The notes beneath the pieces were generated by a model, which saw only the letters and a program-made list of their open reading frames with translations, made no database searches and was not told the origin of the DNA. Shown piece by piece: positions 6,054 through 13,211 of a DNA stretch of 15,406 bases. The stretch spans positions 1-15,406 of the forward strand of contig CAAGIE010000130.1 of assembly GCA_900769835.1 (NCBI GenBank), read 5' to 3'. The position numbers and the translations under genes were made by a program. The DNA comes from an uncultured Oscillospiraceae bacterium. GTDB taxonomy: Bacteria; Bacillota; Clostridia; Oscillospirales; Oscillospiraceae. Each line of letters starts with the position of its first letter. Position 1 is the stretch's first letter.

Positions 6054-6579
6054 GAAAACTTTGCGCAAAGAAATTCGCCAGAAAAAGCAGGCGCTTACCG
6101 GTGAGGAGATCCGTCGCCGCAGCGCATCCCTGACCTGGCAATTTCAGCATACCGCCCAGTATCGGGACGCAAAGACCTTGTATGCCTACCTGCCTTACAA
6201 TCAGGAGGTCCGCACTGAGGAACTGATCCTTCAGGCTTTGGAGGATGGCAAAAAAGTGGCAGTTCCCAAGGTGTATTGCGACGAGATGCGGTTTATCTAC
6301 ATCAACGATTTCGAGGATCTGGACGAGGGCTATGCCGGTATTTTCGAGCCGATCCACGATGAGCCGGTGGCAGATGACCTCACCGCGCTTGTGCTGATGC
6401 CCGGTGTGGCATTCACCAAGGACGGCAAACGCATTGGCTATGGCGGCGGCTTCTACGACCGCTTTTTGGAGAAAGAACCCAACCACCCCACCGTGGCGCT
6501 TTGCTACGATTTTCAGGTGGTGGAAGAACTGCCCACGGAGGAGTTTGACATCCCCGTAGATCTGGTGATCTGGGCATAA
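6046..6579 (+). CDS. 5-formyltetrahydrofolate cyclo-ligase (MTHFS)
   Basis: A 177-aa cytoplasmic enzyme that uses ATP to turn 5-formyl-THF into 5,10-methenyl-THF, returning the stored folate form to the one-carbon pool. The family signature is complete: PGVAFTKDGKRIGYGGGFYDRFL near residues 119-141 (the glycine-rich phosphate/folate loop and the YDR), an N-terminal basic helix KKTLRKEIRQKKQ with a conserved Arg/Lys for ATP, and YLPYNQEVRTEEL near 48-60. The length is typical. The ATG at 6046 follows GGGAGGA (6034-6040) and overlaps the upstream regulator by 8 bases, so translation is coupled. It is followed after 11 bases by a DUF1643 gene. Confidence 0.93.
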   Translation: MDKKTLRKEIRQKKQALTGEEIRRRSASLTWQFQHTAQYRDAKTLYAYLPYNQEVRTEELILQALEDGKKVAVPKVYCDEMRFIYINDFEDLDEGYAGIFEPIHDEPVADDLTALVLMPGVAFTKDGKRIGYGGGFYDRFLEKEPNHPTVALCYDFQVVEELPTEEFDIPVDLVIWA

Positions 6580-6590
6580 GGAGAAGAGAA

Positions 6591-7205
6591 ATGCACATAC
6601 CTTCCGCAACCACAGATACTCTGGAACTGGTGCCTTTTCATGAGGCGCTGGAGGCTGCAGAGAAAAAACATCCGGACTACGATGTGAAGAAGTGGCTTTA
6701 TGTCCCCAATTTCTATTCGGAGTATCGATACATTCTGGGTACACGGGGTAAAAATCCCCTGATCTGTATTGGCATCAACCCCTCCACCGCAAAGCCGGAC
6801 GATCTGGATAATACCCTCAAAAGCGTGGAACGGATCGCCCTCCATAACGGCTTCGACAGTTTTATTATGTTCAATGTTTACGCCCAGCGCGCCACCGACC
6901 CCGACGCTATGGAAAAGCAGTGCAACGGCTTGCTCCATAAGGAGAATATGGAGGCATTTGCCTATGTGCTTTCCATCTCCGAAAAGCCTGCGGTCTGGGC
7001 GGCCTGGGGTACCATCATCGAAAAGCGGGCATACCTGCCCCATTGTGTGCGGGATATGATCGAGTTGGGCAAGCGCTATGGCGCCACCTGGCATTGCGCC
7101 GGAAAGTGCAGTAAGAAAGGCCATCCTCACCATCCTCTGTACCTGCGGAAAGATGAACTTTTAAAGCCCTTCGATGTGGAGAAATATGTAGGAGAAATGC
7201 TATGA
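6591..7205 (+). CDS. DUF1643 family protein
   Basis: A 204-aa cytoplasmic protein of the DUF1643 family, whose function is unknown. The family hallmark is clear: ICIGINPSTAKPDDLDNT at residues 58-75, NVYAQRATDP at about 95-104, an AWG near 138-140, and a C-terminal GHPHHPLYL at 177-185 with a preceding cluster of Cys and His (WHCAGKCSK). Acidic, Ser, Cys and His residues are concentrated in the conserved blocks, which hints at an enzyme or nucleic-acid-related role; this is inference. The ATG at 6591 has an AAGGAGA ribosome binding site just upstream. It overlaps the next gene by 4 bases (ATGA) and so belongs to the same operon as the cyclo-ligase and the phosphodiesterase. Confidence 0.88.
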   Translation: MHIPSATTDTLELVPFHEALEAAEKKHPDYDVKKWLYVPNFYSEYRYILGTRGKNPLICIGINPSTAKPDDLDNTLKSVERIALHNGFDSFIMFNVYAQRATDPDAMEKQCNGLLHKENMEAFAYVLSISEKPAVWAAWGTIIEKRAYLPHCVRDMIELGKRYGATWHCAGKCSKKGHPHHPLYLRKDELLKPFDVEKYVGEML

Positions 7206-7714
7206 AATTTGTAATTGCGTCGGACATTCACGGCTCTGCCTTCTGGTGCGAAAAACTGATGGAAGTGGTGGAACGGGAAAAGCCGGATCGGCTGATCCTG
7301 CTGGGTGACCTTTTGTATCACGGCCCCCGCAACGACCTGCCCCGGGACTATGCCCCCAAAAAGGTGATTCCGATGTTGTCTGCGTGGCAGAATAAGATCA
7401 TCTGCGTCCGTGGTAACTGCGAGGCGGAGGTGGACCAGATGGTTCTGCCTTTTCCCTGCATGGCGGATTGCAACGTGCTGGAGGGGGACACACCCTTTTA
7501 CCTGACCCACGGCCATCTCTGGAACCCGGAAAAACTCCCCGCTTTGCCGGAGGGCGCGGTGTTTCTGTTCGGCCATACCCACGTGAAGATGGACGAGAAT
7601 GTGAACGGTGTCCGCTGCCTGAACCCCGGCAGTGTATCCATTCCCAAGGATGGCAGTCACAGTTGCCTGATCTACGAAAACAAGGAATTCCGATTTGTGA
7701 CCCTGGAGGCGTAA
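7202..7714 (+). CDS. yfcE: YfcE-type metallophosphodiesterase
   Basis: A 170-aa calcineurin-like metallophosphoesterase of the MJ0936/YfcE family, which hydrolyses phosphodiester bonds of small substrates using two metal ions. All metal-site motifs are present in order: D8-x-H10 (SDIHG), GD36-x3-H40, GN72 followed by Cys-Glu, H103-x-H105 (THGH) and GH125-x-H127 (GHTH), then NPGSVSIP. The length is typical for the family (about 165-185 aa). It overlaps the DUF1643 gene by 4 bases, so expression is coupled. The natural substrate is not known. It is followed one base after its stop by the DUF6472 miniprotein. Confidence 0.9.
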   Translation: MKFVIASDIHGSAFWCEKLMEVVEREKPDRLILLGDLLYHGPRNDLPRDYAPKKVIPMLSAWQNKIICVRGNCEAEVDQMVLPFPCMADCNVLEGDTPFYLTHGHLWNPEKLPALPEGAVFLFGHTHVKMDENVNGVRCLNPGSVSIPKDGSHSCLIYENKEFRFVTLEA

Positions 7715-7715
7715 T

Positions 7716-7889
7716 ATGGAAAATCAGTGCGATACCTGCTGGTATTTCGACTATGATGAGGAGTACGACGAGTACTACTGCATGATGGATCTGGATGAGG
7801 ACGAGGTGTACCGCATCGCCACCTCCCGGTCGGGGCAATGCCCCTACTACCGTCAGGGCGACGACTACACCCTGGCAAGAAAACAGTAA
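7716..7889 (+). CDS. DUF6472-type small Cys-rich acidic protein (57 aa)
   Basis: A 57-aa protein with four cysteines in two halves (C5-x2-C8, C22, C42) and a strongly acidic, Tyr-rich middle (EYDEYYCMMDLDEDE) followed by the conserved QCPYYR. This pattern matches DUF6472, found in clostridial genomes; the Cys spacing suggests a zinc or iron-binding knuckle. The function is unknown. GGAGG (7705-7709) lies 6 bases before its ATG, overlapping the end of the yfcE gene, and it is the last gene before the operon terminator. It is one of the best markers here of a clostridial origin. Confidence 0.8.
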   Translation: MENQCDTCWYFDYDEEYDEYYCMMDLDEDEVYRIATSRSGQCPYYRQGDDYTLARKQ

Positions 7890-7899
7890 AAACCGAAAA

Positions 7900-7932
7900 G
7901 CGCGGAACGTAATTGCGTTCCGCGCCTTTTTT
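7900..7932 (+). terminator. Rho-independent terminator of the five-gene operon
   Basis: A 10-bp perfect stem (GCGCGGAACG, 7900-7909, with CGTTCCGCGC, 7916-7925), loop of 6 bases, CT-rich junction and TTTTTT (7927-7932). Confidence 0.92.
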
Positions 7933-8020
7933 GTGGCATTTTACACAGAAGAAAAGAGGAATTCGGGATAAAATTATCGATTATTTTTTACTGAAAACAC
8001 TTTTCTTTTTCTTGCATTTA

Positions 8021-8029
8021 TGATATAGT
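8021..8029 (+). promoter_or_regulatory. Possible distal promoter P1 (extended -10 only)
   Basis: TGA-TATAGT is a good extended -10 element, but no convincing -35 box lies at the right distance; the region upstream is a T-rich run. A transcript from here would have a leader of about 180 bases ahead of the fumarase gene. Confidence 0.4.
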
Positions 8030-8114
8030 ATCTGTAACTATGGGGTTTTGCGGCCTGCGCCGGGTGGAAAACTGGAAAAATACAGAAAAATCAAGGGTTT
8101 TTCCGGTGCGGCTC

Positions 8115-8144
8115 TCGACAAAACAGTAGTCAATATGCTATAAT
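8115..8144 (+). promoter_or_regulatory. Main promoter P2 of the fumarase-Hdr/Flx operon
   Basis: TCGACA (8115-8120, five of six matches to the -35 consensus), 18 bases, then a perfect TATAAT (8139-8144) preceded by TGC (extended -10). The start should be near 8151, giving a leader of about 63 bases. Confidence 0.8.
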
Positions 8145-8176
8145 AAACGTTTGCAAAGAGTGAAAAACGACACAAA

Positions 8177-8196
8177 CCGAAAAAATATTTTTTCGG
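8177..8196. promoter_or_regulatory. Perfect 20-bp palindrome in the 5' leader (candidate operator)
   Basis: CCGAAAAAATATTTTTTCGG is fully self-complementary and lies between the P2 start point and the ribosome binding site. As RNA it would form only a weak A-U-rich hairpin with no following T run, so a DNA operator is the better guess. It does not match the Rex consensus. Confidence 0.4.
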
Positions 8197-8201
8197 CAGA
8201 A

Positions 8202-8205
8202 AGGA
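8202..8205 (+). promoter_or_regulatory. Ribosome binding site fixing the fumarase start
   Basis: AGGA is 8 bases ahead of the ATG at 8214. The in-frame ATG at 8205 overlaps this site and the TTG at 8151 coincides with the transcription start, so 8214 is preferred. Confidence 0.7.
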
Positions 8206-8213
8206 TGGAATAT

Positions 8214-9590
8214 ATGCAATACCGTATCGAACACGATTCCATGGGCGAGTTGCAGGTGCCTGCAGACAAGTATTGGGCTGCCCAGACCCAGAGAAGTTGC
8301 CAGAATTTCCGGATCGGCGTGGGCTTGGAGACCATGCCCCGTGAGATCACCCGGGCTTTCGGCATTCTGAAGAAGGCCGCCGCAATGGCAAACAATCAAC
8401 TCAAGCCCGAGAAGATGACCGATAAGAAACTGGATGTGATCAGCAAGGCCTGCGACGAGGTGATCTCCGGCGCCCTCAATGACCATTTCCCTCTGGTGGT
8501 ATGGCAGACCGGTTCCGGTACCCAGTCCAATATGAATGCCAACGAAGTTATCGCAAACCGCGGCAACGAGCTGGCAGGGGAGAAACTGCTTCACCCCAAT
8601 GACGATATCAATATGAGCCAGTCCTCCAACGATACATTCCCCACTGCAATGCACATTGCCGCGGTGGTAGCCGTGGAGGATCAGGTGATCCCCGCCGCCA
8701 AGACCCTGATCGATACCTTCCTTCGTCTGGAGAAAGAGAACGAGGGCATCGTAAAATCCGGCCGTACCCACCTGCAGGATGCGACCCCCATCTCCTTCAG
8801 TCAGGAGATCTCCGGCTGGAGAAGCAGCCTGGAGCGTGATGTGGAACTGATGGAACTGGCCCTCAAGCCTCTCCGCGAACTGGCGCTGGGCGGCACCGCA
8901 GTCGGCACCGGCCTGAACACCCCCAAGGGTTTCGATGTGGCAGTGGCAAAGGCAGTGGCAGACCTGACCGGCAAGCCCTTTGTGACTGCGGCCAATAAGT
9001 TCCACGCGCTGACCTCCAAGGACGAACTGGTATTTGCCCACGGCGCGCTGAAGGCGCTGGCCGCTGACCTGATGAAGATCGCAAACGACGTCCGCTGGCT
9101 GGCTTCCGGCCCCCGCGACGGTCTGGGCGAGATCTTCATTCCCGAAAACGAGCCCGGCTCTTCCATTATGCCCGGCAAGGTCAACCCCACCCAGTGTGAG
9201 GCAGTGACCATGGTGGCAGTTCAGGTTATGGGCAACGACACCGCCGTAGGTCTGGCGGCATCCCAGGGCAACTTCGAACTGAACGTGTTTATGCCCGTGC
9301 TGGCATATAATTTCCTGCAGAGCGCAAGACTGTTGGCGCAGTGCATGGCATCCTTCAATGACAACTGCGTGGTGGGCATCAAGGCAAACCGGGAGAAGAT
9401 GCACCACAACCTGCACAACTCCCTGATGCTGGTCACCGCTCTGAACCCCTACATTGGCTATGAGAATGCGGCAAAAACCGCAAAACTGGCATATAAAGAA
9501 AACATCTCCCTGAAGGAGGCTTGCGTAAAGCTGGGCTTCCTGACCGAGGAAAAATTTGACGAAGTGTTCCATCCGGAACAGATGATCTAA
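8214..9590 (+). CDS. fumC: Class II fumarate hydratase (fumarase C)
   Basis: A 458-aa, full-length member of the aspartase/fumarase superfamily that interconverts fumarate and malate without an iron-sulfur cluster. Conserved blocks are GSGTQSNMNANEV (about 100-112), HPNDDINMSQSSND (127-140), GRTHLQDATP with the catalytic His (183-192), and the signature GSSIMPGKVNP with the catalytic-loop Ser (315-325). The GSGTQSNMN block and TGLNTPKGF favour fumarase over aspartase. The start is the ATG at 8214. The gene is driven by a strong promoter and is followed after 14 bases by hdrB with no terminator, so it is the first gene of the Hdr/Flx operon. An oxygen-stable fumarase in front of an oxygen-sensitive electron-transfer complex suggests that malate-fumarate conversion and low-potential redox chemistry are tied together. 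Confidence 0.95.
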   Translation: MQYRIEHDSMGELQVPADKYWAAQTQRSCQNFRIGVGLETMPREITRAFGILKKAAAMANNQLKPEKMTDKKLDVISKACDEVISGALNDHFPLVVWQTGSGTQSNMNANEVIANRGNELAGEKLLHPNDDINMSQSSNDTFPTAMHIAAVVAVEDQVIPAAKTLIDTFLRLEKENEGIVKSGRTHLQDATPISFSQEISGWRSSLERDVELMELALKPLRELALGGTAVGTGLNTPKGFDVAVAKAVADLTGKPFVTAANKFHALTSKDELVFAHGALKALAADLMKIANDVRWLASGPRDGLGEIFIPENEPGSSIMPGKVNPTQCEAVTMVAVQVMGNDTAVGLAASQGNFELNVFMPVLAYNFLQSARLLAQCMASFNDNCVVGIKANREKMHHNLHNSLMLVTALNPYIGYENAAKTAKLAYKENISLKEACVKLGFLTEEKFDEVFHPEQMI

Positions 9591-9604
9591 GGAGGCAGAA
9601 CCAA

Positions 9605-10384
9605 ATGGTATTTAGTTATTACCCCGGTTGTACCCTGAAGACAAAGGGCAAGGCTTTGGACATCAGCGCAAGAGCTTGTGCAACTGCACTGGGCTTTACT
9701 CTGGAAGAGTTGCCCGAGTGGCAGTGCTGCGGTGCGGTGTATCCCAATGCCACCGACGAGATCGCAACCAGACTTTCTTCCACCCGCGCACTGGCAAATG
9801 CCAAGGCAAAGGGTCAGGAACTGGTGACCCTCTGCTCTGCTTGCCATCACGTCATTAAGCGCGTGAACAACGACCTGCAGAACAACGAGGATATCCGCTT
9901 CAAGGTCAACAACTACTTGAAACTGGACACCCCCTACGAGGGCGAGACCACTGTTCTGCACTATCTGGAGGTTCTGCGTGACCGGATCGGTTTTGACAAC
10001 CTCAAGGCGATGGTGAAGAACCCCCTCACCGGCCGCAAGGTAGGCGCCTACTACGGTTGTATGCTGCTGCGCCCCGGTAAGACTATGCAGATGGACGATC
10101 CTGAGAATCCCACCATCCTGGAGGACTTCATTCGTGCCATCGGCGCAGAGCCTGTGTACTACGCACAGCGCAACGAGTGCTGCGGCGGTTACCAGACTCT
10201 GGAGAATAAGCCCCAGGCTGAAAAGCGCGCCACCGCCGTGGTGGACAATGCCGCCACTGCCGGCGCAGAGGTGCTGATCACCGCTTGCCCTCTGTGTCTG
10301 TATAACCTGGCACACAATGCCGCCAACCCCCTGCCCGTCAAGTACTTCACCGAACTGCTTGCCGAGGCGCTGGGTCTGGAGTAA
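9605..10384 (+). CDS. hdrB: Heterodisulfide reductase subunit B (HdrB, two CCG domains)
   Basis: A 259-aa protein with two complete CCG domains, which hold the two non-cubane [4Fe-4S] clusters where HdrB cleaves disulfides. Domain one: C9, C41-C42-G, C77-x2-C80. Domain two: C152, C192-C193-G, C228-x2-C231. The gaps (31 and 34, then 39 and 34 residues) fit the CxnCCGxmCxxC pattern. In methanogens the substrate is the CoM-S-S-CoB disulfide; bacteria lack these thiols, so the acceptor here is another disulfide or an unknown electron acceptor. GGAGG (9591-9595) is 9 bases ahead of the ATG. It lies 14 bases after fumC and 9 bases before hdrC, so the genes are co-transcribed. The protein has no membrane segment and is cytoplasmic. 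Confidence 0.92.
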   Translation: MVFSYYPGCTLKTKGKALDISARACATALGFTLEELPEWQCCGAVYPNATDEIATRLSSTRALANAKAKGQELVTLCSACHHVIKRVNNDLQNNEDIRFKVNNYLKLDTPYEGETTVLHYLEVLRDRIGFDNLKAMVKNPLTGRKVGAYYGCMLLRPGKTMQMDDPENPTILEDFIRAIGAEPVYYAQRNECCGGYQTLENKPQAEKRATAVVDNAATAGAEVLITACPLCLYNLAHNAANPLPVKYFTELLAEALGLE

Positions 10385-10393
10385 GGAGGAACT

Positions 10394-10780
10394 ATGGAAA
10401 CAAAGAACTTGACCCAGGAAGTGATCCGGATTTCCGGTTCCAACCCTAAGAAGTGTATGAAGTGCGGCAAGTGCTCCGCCACCTGCCCCGCTTATGACGA
10501 GATGGACTTCCATCCCCATCAGTTCGTGGATATGGTGATGAACGGCCGTATTGAAGAACTGCTCAATTCCCGCGGCATCTACAACTGCCTGAGCTGCTTT
10601 GCCTGTATGGAGCGTTGCCCCCGCAGTGTGGAGCCTGCAAGAATGATCGAGGCTGTCCGTGTGGCAGTGGTTCGCCAGAAGGAGAACAACCACCTCAAGC
10701 CCGATGCCATTCCTGCACTGCTGGACGAAGAACTGCCCCAGCAGGCCATTACCAGCGCTCTGCGCAAGTATGCGAAATGA
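10394..10780 (+). CDS. hdrC: Heterodisulfide reductase subunit C (HdrC, two [4Fe-4S])
   Basis: A 128-aa ferredoxin-like protein, short as expected for HdrC. It has two cubane cluster motifs: C21-x2-C24-x2-C27-x3-C31-P and C65-x2-C68-x2-C71-x3-C75-P. HdrC carries electrons from HdrA to the catalytic HdrB. GGAGG lies just before the ATG (10385-10389). The C-terminal tail (PDAIPALLDEELPQQ) is unique to this protein. It sits 9 bases after hdrB and 11 before hdrA, fully in the operon; the B-C-A order differs from the hdrA-hdrB-hdrC order known in several bacteria. Confidence 0.92.
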   Translation: METKNLTQEVIRISGSNPKKCMKCGKCSATCPAYDEMDFHPHQFVDMVMNGRIEELLNSRGIYNCLSCFACMERCPRSVEPARMIEAVRVAVVRQKENNHLKPDAIPALLDEELPQQAITSALRKYAK

Positions 10781-10791
10781 GGTGAGGAACG

Positions 10792-12783
10792 TTGCAAAGA
10801 ATTGGTGTATTTGTATGTTGGTGCGGCTCTAACATTGCCGCTACCGTAGATGTTCAGAAGGTTTCCGATGCCCTGGCAAAGGAGCCCGGTGTGGTATTTT
10901 CCACCAACTATCAGTATATGTGTTCCCAGTCCGGTCAGGAAATGATCCAGGAAGCGATCCGCGAGCATAAGCTCACCGGCATCGTGGTCTGCTCCTGCTC
11001 CCCCAGAATGCACGAGACCACCTTCCGCAAGACTGCGGAGGCTGCCGGCATCAACCCCTATATGGTGGAGATCGCCAACATCCGTGAGCAGTGCTCCTGG
11101 GTACATAAGGACAAGGAAATCGCAACCGAGAAGGCAGTGGTGCTGGGTCGTGCGGCAATCGCAAAGGTTCACCTGAATGCACCCCTGACCGCAGGCCAGA
11201 GCCCTGTCGTCAAGCGCGCACTGGTGATCGGCGGCGGTATCGCAGGCATCCAGACCGCTCTGGATATTGCCGATGCCGGCTTTGAGGTGGATATCGTGGA
11301 GAAGAAGCCCACCATCGGCGGCAAGATGACCCAGATCGACAAGACCTTCCCCACGCTGGACTGCGCCGCTTGTATCCTGACCCCCAAGATGGTGGACGTG
11401 GCACAGAACGACAAGATCCGCATTTTCTCTTACTCCGAAGTGGATTCCGTCAAGGGCTTCGTGGGTAATTTCAATGTAACCATTCGCAAGAAGGCCCGTT
11501 TCGTGGATGAGGATAAGTGTACCGGCTGTGGTCTGTGTACCGAAAAGTGCCCTCAGAAGAAAGTCCCCAACGAGTTCAACCTGGGTCTGGATACCCGCCG
11601 CGCTATCTACATTCCCTTTGCCCAGGCAGTGCCTAAGGTAGCCACCATCGATGCAGAGTACTGCACCATGATGAAGACCGGTAAGTGCGGCGTCTGCTCC
11701 AAGGTATGTACCGCCGGCGCGATCAACTATAAGCAGGAAGATCAGTTGGTGGAAGAGAAGTACGGCGCCATCGTGGTGGCAACCGGCTTCAACCCCATCT
11801 CTATGGATAAGTTCGACGAGTTCGCTTACTCTAAGAGCCCCGACGTGGTCACCTCTCTGGAGTATGAGCGTCTGATGAATGCGGCAGGCCCCACCGGCGG
11901 CACGCTGCTCCGCCCCTCCGACGGCACCCATCCCCACACCATCGTGTTCGTGCAGTGTGTCGGCTCCCGTTGCGACGGCGGCGAGAAGGGCAAGCCCTAT
12001 TGCTCCAAGATCTGCTGTATGTATACCGCAAAGCACGCAATGCTGACCCGTGAGAAGTACCCCGATACCGAGGTCTATGTGTTCTATATCGATGTCCGTA
12101 CCCCCGGCAAGAACTTCGACGAGTTCTACCGCCGCGCGGTGGAGGATTACGACGTTCACTATGTCAAGGGCATGGTGGGCAAGGTCACTCCCGAGAACGG
12201 CAAACTCAAGGTGCAGGCATCCGACCTGCTGGGCAATCAGCAGATGCACATTGATGCAGATATGGTGGTTCTGGCCGCTGCCATCGAGCCCGATGAAAGC
12301 GCTCGCCCCCTGGCGACTATGCTGACTGCATCTATGGATACCAACGACTTCTTCACCGAAGCACACCCCAAACTGCGTCCCGTGGAAAGCCCCACTGCCG
12401 GTGTGTTCCTCAGCGGCGCTTGCCAGGGTCCCAAGGATATCCCCGAGACCGTTGCTCAGGCCGGTGCGGCCGCAGGCAAGGTCATTGGTCTGCTGGTAAA
12501 GGATCATCTGACCTGCAACCCCTGCGTTGCGAGGAGCGATGAGATGATGTGTAACGGCTGCTCCAACTGTGAGAAGGTATGTCCCTACGGCGCGATCAGT
12601 TATGCCGATAAGGAATTCCGCGGCCCCAACCGCACCACCCTGATCCGCCGCGTGGCATCTGTCAACCCGGCAGTGTGCCAGGGTTGCGGCGCTTGTACCG
12701 TGGCTTGTCCCAGCGGCGCAATGGATCTGCAGGGCTTCTCCAACAGTCAAATTATGGCGGAGGTTGATGCAATATGCAAGTAA
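10792..12783 (+). CDS. hdrA: Heterodisulfide reductase subunit A (HdrA, FAD and multi-[4Fe-4S])
   Basis: A 663-aa flavoprotein, the proposed bifurcating FAD subunit that splits electron pairs to ferredoxin and to HdrC/B. Domains in order: an N-terminal Cys-rich part (C9, C11, C44, C67, C69, C101); an FAD-binding GGGIAGIQTALDIA at about 147-160; C191-x2-C194; an inserted ferredoxin module (C243, C246, C249, C253, then C291, C299, C302, C306); the FAD-proximal QCVGSRC region (C389, C394) with C404, C408, C409; a flavin-binding GACQGPKDIPETVAQA (542-557); and a C-terminal diferredoxin (C587-C597 and C629-C639). The full length and all motifs suggest a working subunit. It starts with TTG behind GGTGAGG (10781-10787). 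Its last 10 bases overlap the MvhD-type gene. Confidence 0.93.
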   Translation: MQRIGVFVCWCGSNIAATVDVQKVSDALAKEPGVVFSTNYQYMCSQSGQEMIQEAIREHKLTGIVVCSCSPRMHETTFRKTAEAAGINPYMVEIANIREQCSWVHKDKEIATEKAVVLGRAAIAKVHLNAPLTAGQSPVVKRALVIGGGIAGIQTALDIADAGFEVDIVEKKPTIGGKMTQIDKTFPTLDCAACILTPKMVDVAQNDKIRIFSYSEVDSVKGFVGNFNVTIRKKARFVDEDKCTGCGLCTEKCPQKKVPNEFNLGLDTRRAIYIPFAQAVPKVATIDAEYCTMMKTGKCGVCSKVCTAGAINYKQEDQLVEEKYGAIVVATGFNPISMDKFDEFAYSKSPDVVTSLEYERLMNAAGPTGGTLLRPSDGTHPHTIVFVQCVGSRCDGGEKGKPYCSKICCMYTAKHAMLTREKYPDTEVYVFYIDVRTPGKNFDEFYRRAVEDYDVHYVKGMVGKVTPENGKLKVQASDLLGNQQMHIDADMVVLAAAIEPDESARPLATMLTASMDTNDFFTEAHPKLRPVESPTAGVFLSGACQGPKDIPETVAQAGAAAGKVIGLLVKDHLTCNPCVARSDEMMCNGCSNCEKVCPYGAISYADKEFRGPNRTTLIRRVASVNPAVCQGCGACTVACPSGAMDLQGFSNSQIMAEVDAICK

Positions 12784-13211
12784 ACGAAACCTTTACTCCT
12801 ACCATTGTGGCCTTCTGCTGCAACTGGTGTTCCTATGCAGGTGCGGATCTGTCCGGTACCAACCGACTGAACTACCCTGCCAACGTTAAGATCATTCGCA
12901 TTCCCTGCTCCTGCAGACTGAACCCTATGTTCATCCTGCGGGCATTCCAGAGGGGTGCTGACGGTGTGATTCTGTGCGGTTGCCACCCCGGCGACTGCCA
13001 CTACACCACCGGCAACTACTACGCCCGTCGTCGTATGACTCTGCTGTTCTCTATGCTGGATTATATGGGCATCGAGAAGGAGCGCACCCGTGTGGAATGG
13101 GTCTCCGCCGCAGAGGGCGCAAAGTTCGCCGCTACTATGAACGACTTTGTGGCCACCGTCACAAAGTTGGGCAAGAACAAGAGATTGGAGGACCTGCGAT
13201 GCGCGAAATGA
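12774..13211 (+). CDS. mvhD: MvhD/FlxD-type iron-sulfur adaptor subunit
   Basis: A 145-aa subunit of the MvhD/FlxD family, which passes electrons from a donor module to HdrA through a [2Fe-2S] cluster. Conserved Cys are C15, C16, C19 (AFCCNWCSYAGAD), C45 and C47 (IPCSCRLNP), and C68, C70, C75 (ILCGCHPGDCHY), all in the usual positions, with the GADGVILCGCHPGDCHY block as the clearest marker. In methanogens it links the Mvh hydrogenase to HdrA; with FlxABC in bacteria it links an NAD(P)H flavoprotein instead. There is no hydrogenase gene here and the next genes are FlxC/B-type, so FlxD is the better name. It overlaps hdrA by 10 bases and the next gene by 13. Confidence 0.92.
   Translation: MQVNETFTPTIVAFCCNWCSYAGADLSGTNRLNYPANVKIIRIPCSCRLNPMFILRAFQRGADGVILCGCHPGDCHYTTGNYYARRRMTLLFSMLDYMGIEKERTRVEWVSAAEGAKFAATMNDFVATVTKLGKNKRLEDLRCAK
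13187..13191 (+). promoter_or_regulatory. Ribosome binding site fixing the start of the next gene
   Basis: GGAGG lies 7 bases ahead of the ATG at 13199, inside the end of the mvhD-type gene. A second in-frame ATG at 13208 (ATGA overlap with the mvhD stop) is possible but lacks this spacing. Confidence 0.7.

Larger units (their letters stand above)
7933..8213 (+). other. Non-coding leader region of the fumarase-Hdr/Flx operon
   Basis: About 280 bases with no supported gene. It holds an AT-rich part with a possible distal promoter (8021-8029), a middle stretch with GC-rich patches (8041-8110) in which I see only short hairpins such as CGGC-CTGC-GCCG, a strong promoter (8115-8144), a 20-bp palindrome (8177-8196) and the ribosome binding site. 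I could not match it to a riboswitch class. Confidence 0.7.

Noticed and set aside
8041..8110. Riboswitch in the fumC leader
   Set aside because: Only short stems and no conserved riboswitch core could be recognised by eye.
7933..8213. Rex operator in the fumC leader
   Set aside because: No TTGTTAA-N4-TTAACAA-like sequence was found; the 20-bp palindrome at 8177-8196 has a different core.
10579..12750. A long open frame of about 720 codons on the minus strand, opposite hdrA
   Set aside because: It is the codon-bias shadow of hdrA: no ribosome binding site, low-complexity translation rich in His, Gly and Leu, and no recognisable domain. The same holds for the minus-strand frames opposite fumC (8130-9572) and hdrB (9587-10693).
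12974..13198. Longer start for the FlxC-type gene at 12974
   Set aside because: It would overlap the mvhD-type gene by over 230 bases with an Arg-rich translation; the ATG at 13199 has GGAGG at 7 bases.
12774..13211. MvhD as part of a hydrogenase-linked Mvh-Hdr complex
   Set aside because: No MvhA/MvhG hydrogenase genes follow; FlxC/B/A-type genes do, so an NAD(P)H-linked Flx complex is better supported.
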